DNA from: Amoebophrya sp. A120
Lineage: Eukaryota > Sar > Dinophyceae > Syndiniales > Amoebophryaceae
DNA: 64,000 bases
Direction: 5' to 3'
NCBI GenBank assembly: GCA_905178155.1
Contig: CAJINV010000018.1
Location: 1,158,609 to 1,222,608 of the forward strand
Numbering within the stretch: position 1 is the first letter of the stretch; each line of letters opens with the position of its first letter. Position numbers and translations under genes: made by a program. The notes under the pieces were generated by a model. The model searched no databases. It was not told the origin of the DNA and saw nothing but the letters and a program-made list of their open reading frames with translations. Shown here piece by piece: positions 1 through 11,219 of this stretch.

Positions 1-161
1 GAAAAAAGCAGGCAGGTCATCTTTGTAATGCGAAAATGAATACACGAAAAATCTGTATTGCGAAGCCTAAACAGCATGCTATGGCGCCGCCCATGACAGT
101 GCTTACTGCGTATTTATTTTTGCATTGCAAATATGTCCTGCCTGCTTTTTTCTGTGGAATA
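1..161. mobile_element. Introner, family E (cut by window edge)
   Basis: The right terminal repeat (rc of TATTCCACAGAAAAAAGCAG) ends at 161. The left repeat is cut about 9 bases into the element by the window edge. It interrupts the third exon of the coiled-coil gene after ELQR. The right-hand target copy is TCGTC (162-166); the left copy is not in the window. Confidence 0.85.
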
Positions 162-1560
162 TCGTCTCTGCAGTTCCAACGCCTGCTGCCGTTCCGTGGC
201 CGTCTGGATTTCCGCGCGCGCCCGTTTGTTTTCCTCCTCCTCGGCCAATTTTTGCCGTTTCTGCCTCTGCTGCTCCCGCTCCCTCTGCTTGGCGACTTCC
301 GGATCTTGTTCGGACTCGAGGATGTACGTCCGCAGCTCTTGCCGCAACAGGTGCAGAGCTTTTTCTGCTTGTTCTTCATCCCCATTTACTATTCGTGTAC
401 TGCTCGCCCCGGCGCCGGCGATTTTGATGTTGCCCTCGCTAGAAGTACTGTGGTCCCGCCCGACCTCCATAGGCATTATATCTCCACCGTCTCTGATCTC
501 CTCCACGCACAGCAGCGTCTCGATTTTCCCTTTTAATATTTCCCAATCCGCGCACAGTGCGAGCACCTTCTCGCTCATCGCGGTGCCGTAGGTGGCGTGG
601 GAAAGGAGCCGCTCGTACGTCTGGTAGTCTGCATCGGTGATATTAGAACTTGTCGCCTTTTTAGTACCCGTTGTGTTGTTCTGCTGCGACTCGCTTCTTG
701 TAGCTTCCCGCACCTCCTCCGGCTCATGTTGATCAGTGGGCGCAGGATGGTTTTTCGCCCTCTGCTGTTCTTCTTTGTCCTGTTGCTGCTTCTCGAAGGC
801 CTCTTCAAACTTGCTTTCCTTCTCGAAACCGTACTTCGACAGCAGTCTATCTACGTATCCCCAGCAAAAACGTTACCACCCCCGAGTTGTCATGCAAATG
901 CCGAATGACAGGAACATATGTAATGCGCCTCTGCATGACAGGCATTTCCAATCGTGTTTTGGCATTTGTAATGCTGTAAATAGGATGAGAAAGTGGCTGT
1001 CTCATGCGGCTGCGCTTGCTAACCAGAACTACACTGCAGATGGAAACGTGTCATGCACAACTCCCTTAACTTTGAGATGTGTGTTGCAGATTTACTAACT
1101 TGACTATGGGGTGGGGATATTTTTGCACGGGATACTACGTCCTGCCGTGCGTGGGCCTTTTCCCGCATTGCGCGGAAGTCCGTTTCGTGAAAAAGCTATC
1201 AAATGCAAAGATGTCTGGGTCTGGAAACTTGTGATGCAAGACAGTCAATAACAAATGCACTGTAATGCGCCGCCAAGCATGACAGTTTTTTCGTGCTTCT
1301 GTGCTGCGTCTTCCGGATGAGAAACTGTGTTTTTGCATGACAGGCGAGAGAGGCTGTTTGTGGCCACGCAATACAGATTTAAGGGCCATGCCAGATCAGC
1401 ATGACAAGTTTCGCAATCTTCCAGACCCAGACATTTTTGCAATTCATAAAAGCAACCGCAGTTGCTGCTTCTGCTCCTCTATTGCTTGGAGCGTCAGGTC
1501 TCGCTGCTGCCATGCGTCCACCGCGGACCGGGCCTTTTTATAAATGGAGGAGGAGGCCAT
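1..1560 (-). CDS. Coiled-coil protein of unknown function (3' part beyond window)
   Basis: I do not recognise this protein. The start is the ATG at 1558-1560 (MASSSIYKKARSAVDAWQQR). Exon 1 (1449-1560) is rich in A, Q, R and E. Exon 2 (1135-1196) reads FHETDFRAMREKAHARQDV and exon 3 (162-855) reads DRLLSKYGFEKESKFEEAFE and onward. Exon 3 carries a long charged Gln/Glu/Lys/Arg stretch predicted to be coiled coil, a Ser/Thr/Asn-rich spacer, and a second Arg/Glu/Gln helix (EREQQRQKRQKLAEEEENKR). The three exons join in frame only if the introners at 1197-1448 and 856-1134 are cut out with one copy of their 5-bp repeats. A third introner begins at 161, so the gene continues leftward out of the window. 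A cytoskeletal or scaffold role is possible but unsupported. Confidence 0.7.
856..1134. mobile_element. Introner, family B (279 nt)
   Basis: The ends carry the accgt/CCCCACCCC-type inverted repeat of family B (type TATCCTGTGTAAAAACGTCC), here diverged. CTACG flanks it at 851-855 and 1135-1139. Excision joins QDV to DRLLSK. Confidence 0.88.
1197..1448. mobile_element. Introner, family A (252 nt)
   Basis: Family A ends (type TATCAAATGCAAAAATGTCT followed by GGGTCTGGAA, inverted at the right). AAAGC flanks it at 1192-1196 and 1449-1453. Excision joins RLL to FHETDF. Confidence 0.92.
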
Positions 1561-2772
1561 TGCTGTAGTGGATATCTAATACCGTGGGAAGAAGTACTTT
1601 ATACTGAAGACAAAAATTATGGCGCTACAAGCAACTACAACACTTGTGGTTTTGCGATAAGATGAAAAGTTGTAGAGTACATGAACAAACACGAATAGAC
1701 TGCCTGTTTATGAAAAGAAAATGGACCATGCCGAGGAACAACGTGAAAACAGAACTCCATGACCTGACAGTAAAACCTTCTGGGAGCGCAACTTTCGAAT
1801 CCTCGTGATCGACACTCATTTGATCATAATTCCCGTGTCATCCTGCATAGCAGATGATAGAGTGTGAGGTCCGTAGAGGCTCAAGTGCCGGAACCGTCGT
1901 CCAGAGATCCTGAAGTTTAGACAGATGACCATCCAGCGGTCGGGAAATACACGCTCTAAATCCAACAACGATATTCTGATAGGAATCCGTGTCTAAGAAC
2001 TTCGCGGCCACGAACACTTTTTTCGCAAAAATCTTTGCGAAAAATTCAATCCCGTCGAAGGTCAGCTTACAACCTCGCTTTTTCCTTCAATCTATAGCTG
2101 TTTTTTCGTCGTGCTTGTCGTTTTTTACTCGCTCGTGCGTACTTCTGCGTAGAAACTGTGCGTCACGTCTCTGTGGATGCAAAGGTTTCTGTTGATGATG
2201 CTGTGTTGGGGTAGGTAGTTTTTACAGCATCAAAATACTTCGCGCAGAGGAAGGAAAGCATCCCCTGTCGTGTGGCTAGATTTTTGCCCCGTAAAGTTGC
2301 AAGAACTTCCAAGCTTCATGTATATTTTCGTCGTCTCAAAACGAAAATAATCCTATCGCGCAGCTAGTTGATGTTTCATTTCATTTCATGATTTCCTGGA
2401 AATACGTCCTGTAGTCGCTAGATTTGTTTGCTTTTTAAATTAAGTTGTTGACATTATGAAGATGGCTGGGTAGTTCTTGTAGCAAATATTTCCTGTACAG
2501 CACGTCCTCTGCGGCACGTATCAAGTGGTGGCGTTTGCACGGCATTTTTGACGAAGACTATGGTAGGTAGTACTTTGCGTTACTCGTAGTCTAGTATATT
2601 CCTCTTTCATCTCACGCAGCTGCAAATTCCACCGAGAACGAAGAAGATCCCGGTCCTCTCGGCCCGACCTTCTTACCGTTGTCACACGACGCACGACCCA
2701 GCCAAGAACCAATTAGAAAAACAGCTGGTGCGCAAGAACCAACAACTCCTGACTCGCATATTACTTCTTCCT
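1561..2772. other. Intergenic spacer
   Basis: This 1.2-kb AT-rich spacer lies between the immunophilin stop and the start of the coiled-coil gene. I see no conserved coding segment, introner or RNA gene in it. The 5' leader of the coiled-coil gene must lie in its left part. Confidence 0.5.
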
Positions 2773-5700
2773 TTAGCAGCACCCGCAGGTTTTCGGCTTG
2801 ATTTCGCCGCAGCTCTTGATGATGATCGATTCGACCGTATCCTGTGTAAAAATGTCCCCACCCCATAGTTAAGTTGGGATCTCTGCAACACAGATCCAGG
2901 AGTTTTGGACGCCACGCATGACAAGTTGCAACCCTTCGTGTAGTGCAGGTTAGCAAGGACAGCCGCATTACAAATCGAGATACGTATCCTGTTTACAGCA
3001 TTACGAATTCCAAAACACGACTGGAAATGCCCATCATCGGGATACGCATCACAAGTGTTCTTGTCGTTGCAAATCTGCATGACAACTCGGGGGTGGGGAT
3101 GTTTTTACATAGGATAGACCGGCTTGTCACCCGCCGCTGTTTCGGCCTGCTCCACCAGCTCCAAAACGTCAAACCCATCGACCACTTCGCCGAACTATCA
3201 AATGTAAAAATGTCTGGGTCTGGAAGATGGTAAATCTGAAGCATACAAAAATCTGTGTTGCAAGAGTGCCAAAAGCTGTCCACTTTCGACCAAGTTTGGA
3301 GGGAGTTTCTCATGCAGGATAGGCATGGCAGAGACCTCGCAGAGTCTGTCATGCTAAGTCCCGCATTCCAGGCCTCATGGGCCATGGAGAATCTGCATGA
3401 CAAGTTTACACTCTCCCAGACCCAGACACTTTTGCACTTGATACAAACACGCAGTGCCGGCCGTCCAGGTGCGGGGTGTCCTTGAAAGTGACGAAAAACT
3501 GCGACCCGTTGGTGTTCGGCCCCGCGTTGGCCATGGACAGCATACCGCGCTTCACGTGCTGGTCGATCGTTAAATTTTCGTCGTTGAACTTTTCTCCGTA
3601 AATCGACTCGCCCCCGGTGCCTGTTGTAGAAGTTCACGGTCGTTGTAATGTAAAAATTCTTTCCACATTGGAATTCTACCGGCATGATGTTGAGGAGGCT
3701 GCAAAAGCAAAACATAGACGTAGACCTCCGCAGTGAAACTAAAATCATCAAATATTCCAATACCGTCCCCCCGTGTGAAATCTCCTCCCTGCATCATGAA
3801 TCCCGGAATCACCCGGTGGAATGCGCACCCCTCGTAGGTCAGCTTCTGCCCGTTGTATCAGAAGGAAAAATCCCACCTCCCAAGGAGGTTTCTGATGCTG
3901 GATTTGCGTACACAAATCAGGTTTGTCTTGCAGAAAGTGCTCTGCGGCATTTTCTGAGCCGTTTTGGGTATGCAGAAGGCTAGCTCAATTGCGCATGGCA
4001 AACAGGTTTGCAGTAGTCGAAAGCGCATGACAGACTGGCTGCCAAATGCACCACATGGCTTCCGTTGCCCTATAAGCAGGACAAAGACGATTTGTGACCA
4101 CAAATCAGCATCAGAAATATCCATTTTGATATGGGGAGGGGGCGTTTTTCACTGTAATACGTTGGTCGCCGTCTTTTCTGACTCGCCCGTGCACAGTTGC
4201 CGAAAGTTTTCCGCGGTTTTTATGCAAAGAAAAAAGTGTTACAGTTACACATTGTGTTGCAGGCCAAGCAAGACAGACAAGCTCTGTCATGCACAAAATG
4301 CTTTTAAGCCTCATTTGGTACGTGTTTTCCCTTATGATCTCTGCATTGCAAGTCTTTCCTCCCATGCAGAGAAAATCTGTGTTGCTAAATTGACAACAAA
4401 TGTGTAACTGTAACACTTTTTTCGTGGGATAGTTTTCGGGACAATGTCGCTGTACAGGCGCATGGTGATGCGCTTCAACGTATTCTGAGCAAAAACGTCC
4501 CCACCCCAGGGTTGTCATGCAAATGCGCAGTCACAGGAACATTTGTAATGCGCAGCTCGATGAGAGGCATTACCAATCATGTCTTGGACTTTGTAATGCT
4601 GTGAACGGGATGAGAAAATGGCTTTCTCATGCAACATCTCTTGCCAATCAGCACTACACTTCTGCAGAGGGCAACTTGTTATGCATAGCTCCCAAAACTT
4701 GGAGATTTGTGTTGCTAGATTCCCAACGTGACTATGGGGTGGGGACGTTTTTGCTTAGAATAGAACTCCAAGGGGTCGGACTTGTCGCCGAACTTATGGA
4801 ACTGTCAGGATCGAAATTGACAAAGTCGAAAAATTTGTAATGCATAAAATGTAGGGCATGTATGGCCTGTGGTGGGGAGCAGGCAAAAGAGACCGACTGC
4901 AAGCCTGTTCTGGGAAAGGCGATGCGTTGCCAGAGTAGCATCACAGGAGCAGTCTTCTTTGCCCCAACAGCATGACAGACTGAATTTTGGCGCTCCCGAA
5001 ATTTTTCTTGCATTACTTAGAAACTGGGTTCGAACTGGAATCCCTTTTGTGCATGACAAATTATTTCGATTTTGTCAATTTCGATTCTGACTCTTCCATA
5101 GAACTGCACGTCAAAGTAGACCTGCGGAAGCTTTTCCAGGTCCTCACTGGTTCGGACCTTCGCGACCTTGATATCCTCCTTCTCGTTGTACATCGACTTC
5201 TTGAACATGTTGCCGAACTGGGACTTTTGCTTTTTCTTGAACTCCTCCTCCTTCTTTTTGCACTCGTCAAACTTTTTCCGGATCTCCGCGTTCTTCGGGT
5301 CGTGCTGCAAAGCTTGCTTCAAATCGAACTTGGCCTGGATCGTATCAAAAATTTGTATGTAAATGTATTTTGTATTCAAATCATTCAGCATCAGCTCGGA
5401 ACTTTTTTACACGAATTTCATCGACAAATAACACGATACACCAACTTCTGCCCGGGAACTCTGCCGGTCGGCTCGGCAGTAGTACTTACAGCATCTCAGT
5501 AGAGCAATGATGGCGCGGCGGCTCATGAATGAAGTACAGCTTCAATTAAAATTTTCATGTTTGCGCGTGAAGAAACTCCTTCTCCTATACCTGTGCAAAT
5601 TCTTCTTTTGCAATGTACGCCACCGCACGTCGGAACCACGCCTTGGAGTTGGTTTCCTCAATTTCCAAAGCTTTGTTCGCGTTCAACAGTGCGTTGTCCC

Positions 5701-7245
5701 AGTCCTCCAACTTTAAAGAGGTTTGCGCCAGGTTCAGGTACAAAGACTTCTTCAGCTGTTTTAGTGGTTTTGTTTTTGATCGAATATAGGTACAAGAAAG
5801 AATTTGAGCTCATCATCTCTGTCGTTCCTCTAGAACACCTCCAAGATCATCCATGAGAATGAATGCCTCAGGGAGGCTGCCAGCCATGACGCCATCGCAA
5901 ATGCACGACAGCTGCACCTAGCTGTGGCAACCATAAGTAACCTTCGTAGCTGTCAATCATCATGCACAATCAGCATACTACCGTGTCCAATTCTGCCAAG
6001 AATTCCGCGTCGTCGCCCCGCATGCTGACATCGAGATCCTCGACGTAGTCCACGCCCTCTGACCAATGCTCAAAAGCCTTCACCATATCCGCCGCCTTGA
6101 AGGCCACCGTGCCTTTTTCTTTCTCACTTTTGGCCTCGGCCAATTTCTCATCGAACGTCATTTCCCACTTCTCCCGCTTTTTCTCGAAAAAATCAAACAG
6201 CTCGATATCGAAATTGAGGTCGGCGGCACCTGGAATCACGGGCGGGCTGCCTTGCTCGCCGTACCCGAGTTGGTGGGGAATCTTGAACATGGCCCGCTCC
6301 CCCTTCTTCATCTATCAACTGCAAGTATGTTGTCTGGGTCTGGAAGTTGTGTTGCATGTAGGTGAAAAGTAAGCACACTGTCATGCACCGCCAAGCATGA
6401 CAGATTTTACCCCAGCTCTGTGTTGCGTATTCCGCATGAGAAGCAGCCACTTTGCATGACACAAAAGAGGAGCTCTTCGTGGCGACGCAATACAGAGCTT
6501 AGTGTCATCATCATGCCAGACTAGCATGACAAACGTCGCACTCTTCCAGACCCAGACATACTTGCAGTGCATATCATCCCGGCGACCGCGATTTCCCAGC
6601 CCTTAATTACCTTCCCCGCGCTATCCCACAGAAAAAAGCTGGCAGGGACATTCACATTTGTAATGCAAAAATAAATACGCAAAAAAATCTGCATTGCGTA
6701 CCCTAAACAGCATGCTATGAGGCCTCCCGTGACAGATTTTTCTGCGTATTTGTTTTTGCATTACAAATATGCCCTGCCAGCTTTTTTCTGTGGGATACGC
6801 GCCGAGCTGAAATTCGAACATCTTGCCCCGCTGCCGGGACGAATCGAACTGCTTGCCGTCTGACACCAAGGTGCCTGATAGTGGTTTTTACATCCTGTAA
6901 AACTTCTCAAGCAAGAAACACGACAAGCACTCGCAGAGCAGGGAAGATCTCTACATCGCATTTTCTACTCCCGGTCACATGCACAGGATCAACATCTTCT
7001 TTGCGAAAAAGAAACGGTGAAACATCACATCTTCAATCACGACGATTGTTCCTAATCACAAGCACGGGCATGTTGGCAGTGAACAAGCTAGGTGAAGATG
7101 CAAACAAAAGAACGTTTTTCCTTTATTTTTTTTCTATACCGACGTAATGCACTTTGACCATGTCATTTTTTCCCGGAAATGCGGCGTCGGCCGGCGCCTC
7201 CGTGATAATCGTCTTCTCCACGTCTTGTTCGGGCTCCATTGCCAT
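2773..7245 (-). CDS. FCBP: Dual-family immunophilin: FKBP - TPR - cyclophilin (FCBP)
   Basis: Peptidyl-prolyl isomerase with two catalytic families in one chain, an arrangement known from Toxoplasma FCBP. The start is ATG 7243-7245 ([20 protein letters not shown]). The FKBP part holds the pocket residues in [26 protein letters not shown] and DIELFDF. TPR helices follow (6000-5105), including [20 protein letters not shown] and [17 protein letters not shown]. The cyclophilin part begins [20 protein letters not shown], has the catalytic Arg in [15 protein letters not shown], then [13 protein letters not shown] and DGRHCVFGEVVDG, and ends KTCGCC with the stop at 2773. The Trp that binds cyclosporin in CypA is His here (PHLDGRH), as in Cyp40, so weak drug binding is expected. 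Eight introners lie inside. Canonical GT-AG introns also occur, for example 6875-7139 and about 3623-3770. A chaperone-associated cytosolic role is inferred. Confidence 0.93.
2838..3116. mobile_element. Introner, family B (279 nt)
   Basis: GACCG flanks it at 2833-2837 and 3117-3121. Excision joins GDKPV to ESIII in the last cyclophilin strand. Confidence 0.92.
3196..3443. mobile_element. Introner, family A (248 nt)
   Basis: CGAAC (3191-3195) and CAAAC (3444-3448) flank it, one mismatch. Excision joins HCVF to GEVVDG, a conserved cyclophilin motif. Confidence 0.9.
3856..4159. mobile_element. Introner, family C (304 nt)
   Basis: Family C ends (type TATCAAAAGGAAAAATCCCC followed by a CTCCCCATA run). 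CGTTG flanks it at 3851-3855 and 4160-4164. Excision joins TATN to GQKLTYEG in the cyclophilin domain. Confidence 0.9.
4221..4431. mobile_element. Introner, family G (211 nt)
   Basis: Family G ends (type TATCGCAAGAAAAAAGTGTT followed by ACAGTTACACA). GTTTT flanks it at 4216-4220 and 4432-4436. Excision joins VPKT to AENFRQLC, the classic cyclophilin helix. Confidence 0.92.
4481..4762. mobile_element. Introner, family B (282 nt)
   Basis: CAACG (4476-4480) and GAACT (4763-4767) flank it and share only three of five bases. Excision joins PLE to [10 protein letters not shown] in frame. It is separated from the next introner by a 32-nt exon. Confidence 0.85.
4795..5100. mobile_element. Introner, family D (306 nt)
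   Basis: Family D ends (type TATGGAAGCGTCAGGATCGA, then an A/T-rich AAATTATTTCGA-like arm). GAACT flanks it at 4790-4794 and 5101-5105. Excision joins DVQF to GDKSDP at the TPR-cyclophilin linker. Confidence 0.92.
6313..6573. mobile_element. Introner, family A (261 nt)
   Basis: TCATC flanks it at 6308-6312 and 6574-6578. Excision joins AGM to KKGERAMF in the FKBP fold. Confidence 0.92.
6622..6797. mobile_element. Introner, family E (176 nt)
   Basis: Ends TATCCCACAGAAAAAAGCTG and its inverse. CGCGC flanks it at 6617-6621 and 6798-6802. Excision joins QLGA to GKVIKGWE. Confidence 0.93.
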
Positions 7246-8623
7246 TTTATTGGGGTGCTGCTCGCGAGGTTCCTAAGTGACCGCTTGGAGTTGTGTAATT
7301 TCTTGAGCGAGTAGAACTTGAACCTCGAAAATAAAAGACTGAGCAAGAATAAATCAATGGATACAACTACTGTACTGCTGCTACACCGTGGCACCTACGT
7401 CTTGCTAAAAATCTCGCCTATTTTTGTGCCTTCGAAATGATCACTCGGTAATGAAGGTGGCGGCCTGTTGCAGAAAATTACAAGGTGAAACTGAGCGATC
7501 GTATAAAAACAGGGAAGGTATTCAAGGTCTGTGGGAGGTCTGGAGAAAAACAGAGCATGATCTTCATCGGCCGCATGTACAATCAAAAGATCTTCGGGAT
7601 CCGAAAAAGTGGTGGCTTTTTGCGTCCGCGTTGTATGTTGAGGACGGCAAAAAGAATTCTGATGAACTTGCGATATCTACTGAACTGTGTGTGGAAAAAT
7701 CTGTGTGAGCTTAAATTTTCGAGAAGGATCCTCATCCGTACCAGAATGGTGCCAACTTGTCGAAATCTACTTCACCTCCAAATGGAGGTGAAGTAGGTCT
7801 CTTCACATCTTCCAGTTTGCAGCAGCACATCACTTCCTGGTCAACATAGCAGAAGGATCACACACTTAAGACGCCACCCGCAAAAGAACTCGGAGTCAAG
7901 ATTGCAGCTGTGCACAAATGTCATTGCGGAGCGCCGCGTTCCGTAGCTTTATTACCGCGCGAGCTCCGTTGCGGTATATATTAGAAGTTGATGAAACGAG
8001 ACAAAAACGTTTCTAGCACGATGTGACGAGATGTTGAATTCGATTTCACGTTAAGGTAGTGGGGGGGTACCAACATCGAGATTGATATCATACCGCCTTT
8101 TTTCAAATGAGTTCAGCACGTGCGAAGAGGGAAATAAGGATGAACCAAAATATTGCTTGGGGTATACATAGAGAAAAATGCGTTCCTTCGTACGACAACG
8201 ACTTTTTGACAGCCGGGGTACCGCGAGCTGAAGAGGTACTATACACATACACTTTTTTAGACTTGTCTGGAACTGGACGAAGGAATAGGAATGCATAGGT
8301 GAATTGCTTGAATGAAAGTTTTTACTAATAGTACTTGTCGAATCTGGCCAAAATGGTAAGGTACATGACTGTAAGTTCGGTCGTTCCTAGTATCTACTAC
8401 AACCTAGTATTTTACAGCGAGAGTACTAGAAGAACGAATTGATGTAATGAGAAATGAAAATGTGCAGAAGATAGAAGCAGCTTCAATTGTGTTGAATTTT
8501 TCTATTTGGTTACTATAGTTTTTAGTCTGAAAAAGGTTTCAAAATACAAATTTCTGTGCGGACAAGTTCTACGTACATTCTTACAAGCAGCGATGAAAAA
8601 TAACTGCAGACGAAAAAAAGCTC
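7246..8623. other. Intergenic spacer with one perfect hairpin
   Basis: No supported gene or introner. The only clear structure is a 14-bp inverted repeat at 7767-7796 (CTACTTCACCTCCA, a 2-nt loop, then its complement). The part just above 7245 would hold the 5' leader of the immunophilin gene. Confidence 0.5.
7767..7796. repeat. Short perfect hairpin
   Basis: The 14-nt arms 7767-7780 and 7783-7796 are exactly complementary, with AA between. It is isolated in intergenic DNA, with no T-tract or gene end beside it to suggest a terminator. Confidence 0.6.
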
Positions 8624-10099
8624 CTACATTCTGCGCCCGCTGCTTCTTTGGCTGCCGCTTTTTGTACTTCCCGTGCTGGCGTCCGAGCGCGCCGTGATCA
8701 TGGGCGCGGGGCCCGTTTCGCAGAAGCCCTTGACCACCTGTCCCCGCATGGTGTCGAAGGGCCCGAACTTCCCGAACGTGGGCACCAGCTGGTCGTTGTC
8801 GTTTTTCACGAGCGGAAACCGCGGCACCGGGGGACAGTACTTGCGCACCAACGGCCAGTAGCCCGTCTTCACGGGTTTGTTTTCGTAAATCGCGATTTGG
8901 TTCTGCCGGTCTTCGGAGCAGACTCGCCGCCGCGTGTCATACTCTTTCCCGTCCGTCGGGGGGACGCGGCACACCTCACGGCACGGCGGAATTCCTGTTG
9001 AGTTCATCAGTTGGTTGCTTCACTCTATTGCCTTAGAGCAGGATCATGTTGGACTGCTGTACCAAGCTATCTGATACATACTAACTACCCTGGCTGAAGA
9101 CGGATCATGACAAAAAAACACTTCTCACGGGCAAGCTATATCGGAATCCGTAAAAACCCGTCCGAGCGTGTTTGAAGAAACCAAACCCACTTCTTTGTGC
9201 AAAGGAATTTACATTTACTAAAGAACACATCACTGAACAATTATACTTGGCCCCACGCTGTCACCCTTTGCGTTGGTTGGGTCTTTTCTGAAGTACGTCT
9301 GCCGCTGCTGGTTGCTCACGTTCCACCAATCGAATTCTGGTTGACTCCTCCACCAGTCAAAAGAGCCAAATTGCGTGCCGTACAGACGGCCGGGAAAGAC
9401 CTGAGACGTTTCACATCATCAAAGTAAAAATTATCGCATGACATTGTCAAATTCGCCCAGCATTGGTGGTAGTGCAGATTTACCCTAACAAGAAAGAACA
9501 GATTTGTAATGCATGACTGCAAGTTAAGTACCTTATGCGGCGCTTCGTAGAGTCCTGGGTAGTAGTCTTCGTAGGTCCTGCTGTTTTTGTATTCTTCAAA
9601 CGTACTGTATTTCGCAATTTCCTTCGCAATGTCCGGTTCTTTGTACTCGTTGCGGCTGGCTGGTGGCATGCTGTAGTTTCGCGGCCACATCCTGTCACTC
9701 GGCGGAACCCTGTGGGTGGTTTTCATTTTTTTCAGAATTTTTCGGACAACAAAAGGGGGGGATAAATTGCTGACTCTGTAGCTGTACTATCAAGTCCATG
9801 GTACAAAATTACATTCATCTTTGCAATGCAAGGCCAGTCCAGCAGAGACACGAACTGTAGATGAAAATGCGAAAAGAAAAAAATCAACATGAATACAGTG
9901 GCTTCGTGAACATCCTTGGGCCTCGTTCTGCCGGTGCGTAGGTTGGCGGATCCCGTCGGTCTCCCAGACTGTGGTCACAGTTGGAAGGGATCCGCGGGTT
10001 AATGAAGGTCTGCGCATAGTATTTGTTGTCCAGACTATTGTTCGGCTCCGGCGGAGGCACGTAGCCCCGCGGCCCGCGGGAGGGTTTACTGTCAGCCAT
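8624..10099 (-). CDS. Conserved-looking Pro/Tyr/Arg-rich protein, unrecognised
   Basis: Four high-GC exons form one plausible protein. Exon 1 starts at ATG 10097-10099 (MADSKPSRGPRGYVPPPEPN) and includes TFINPRIPSNCDHSLGDRRD and PTYAPAERGPRMF. Exon 2 (about 9735-9530) has PPSDRMWPRNYSMPPASRNE and STFEEYKNSRTYEDYYPGLY. Exon 3 (about 9411-9255) has FPGRLYGTQFGSFDWWRSQP and NVSNQQRQTYFRKDPTNAKG. Exon 4 (9007-8624) has PPTDGKEYDTRRRVCSEDRQ, KYCPPVPRFPLVK and a Ser/Arg tail. An upstream in-frame ATG at 10150 is possible. Short aromatic/proline motifs of this sort occur in microtubule-inner and other axonemal proteins; that is only a guess. No introner interrupts it, and the splice sites were placed by reading frame. 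Confidence 0.6.
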
Positions 10100-11219
10100 T
10101 CTGGTGTTGACTTGGTTTCTAACTCTGCTTTGTTTTTGGCAACACTGCAACTACACTGACCTAGGTGTAAAATTACTCCTCGTGGAAGAGCTCGTAAAAC
10201 GTGAACAGAAATCTAGTTGATGAATGCTTTTCCAAAATAAAATTGAATCATAAGCGAGCCTGGGTTCTTAAGTTCTTTCTTGGGAAGATTTGGGATAACT
10301 CCCTGAATCTGCTTGAGGCGGGGAAAAAACAAGAAATCGAGGTGGGAAAAACAAGAAAAGAAACGGGAAAAAAAGATTCCAATCAGAACGGACGAGGAAA
10401 ACGGTAGGACGAAAAAAGCGAAACCACGAAAGCGAGTTGTTGATGTGCCATTTCTTGTACGAAGAGACAATTCACATAGGCAATAGTAGCAAACCGGGAC
10501 ACCAGACAAGAACGAGATCAAGAACACGATGGGGTAGATCAAGAAACAAATTAATAACGAATAACAAGAGCGACTCCAAGAACTGGCCGAGAAACGTACG
10601 ATTTGCATTTGGAAATTATGAGAGTCTCCTGTGAAGCTCTTTATTTCTTGCACGAAGATGTCGCTAGTACTACGTGCTTGAAGAGCTCTTCGAACGACCT
10701 GGACGACTTGAAGACGACAGCGCCAATACAACTCGATGAGAACTTGTACTTCCTTAGCAGGAGTTGAGTACGTCGTGCGCGTGTTTTCCCGAGATCTAGC
10801 TCTAGGGCACGGAAAAATACGAAGAACAGCTGATCACTCACCAGCAGGATGACGATGAACACAGCGACAAACTTGTTCCCATAAGCATCTGTCCATGTCC
10901 GGTGTAGTAGGTCACATTGGTGGACTCAAGTCGAGATGTTTTTCAAATTCAAATAAGAAAGTCCGACAAGATGTTCTTGATGCTGTTCACGATGCAATTT
11001 GGATAAAACTGCAACGGCGCCCGTGTGACACTTCTAATAGTAGCTTTGTGACTTCTATTGCTCAGGAGGTTGACGCTCTGAAGTCCTCGACTCTTAATCC
11101 TATTTCTCAGTAAAACTTTAACTTTTAGATGATCCTTCAGAAGTACTAAATCAATTGCATGCGTTTCGTTGGCAAAAAAGTTAAAGCTACAAAGTGCAAC
11201 AAGTAAGATAAGAAGAAGC

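Noticed and set aside
7767..7796. Perfect hairpin as a transcription terminator
   Set aside because: Bacterial-type terminators are not expected here, and there is no T-tract or adjacent gene end.
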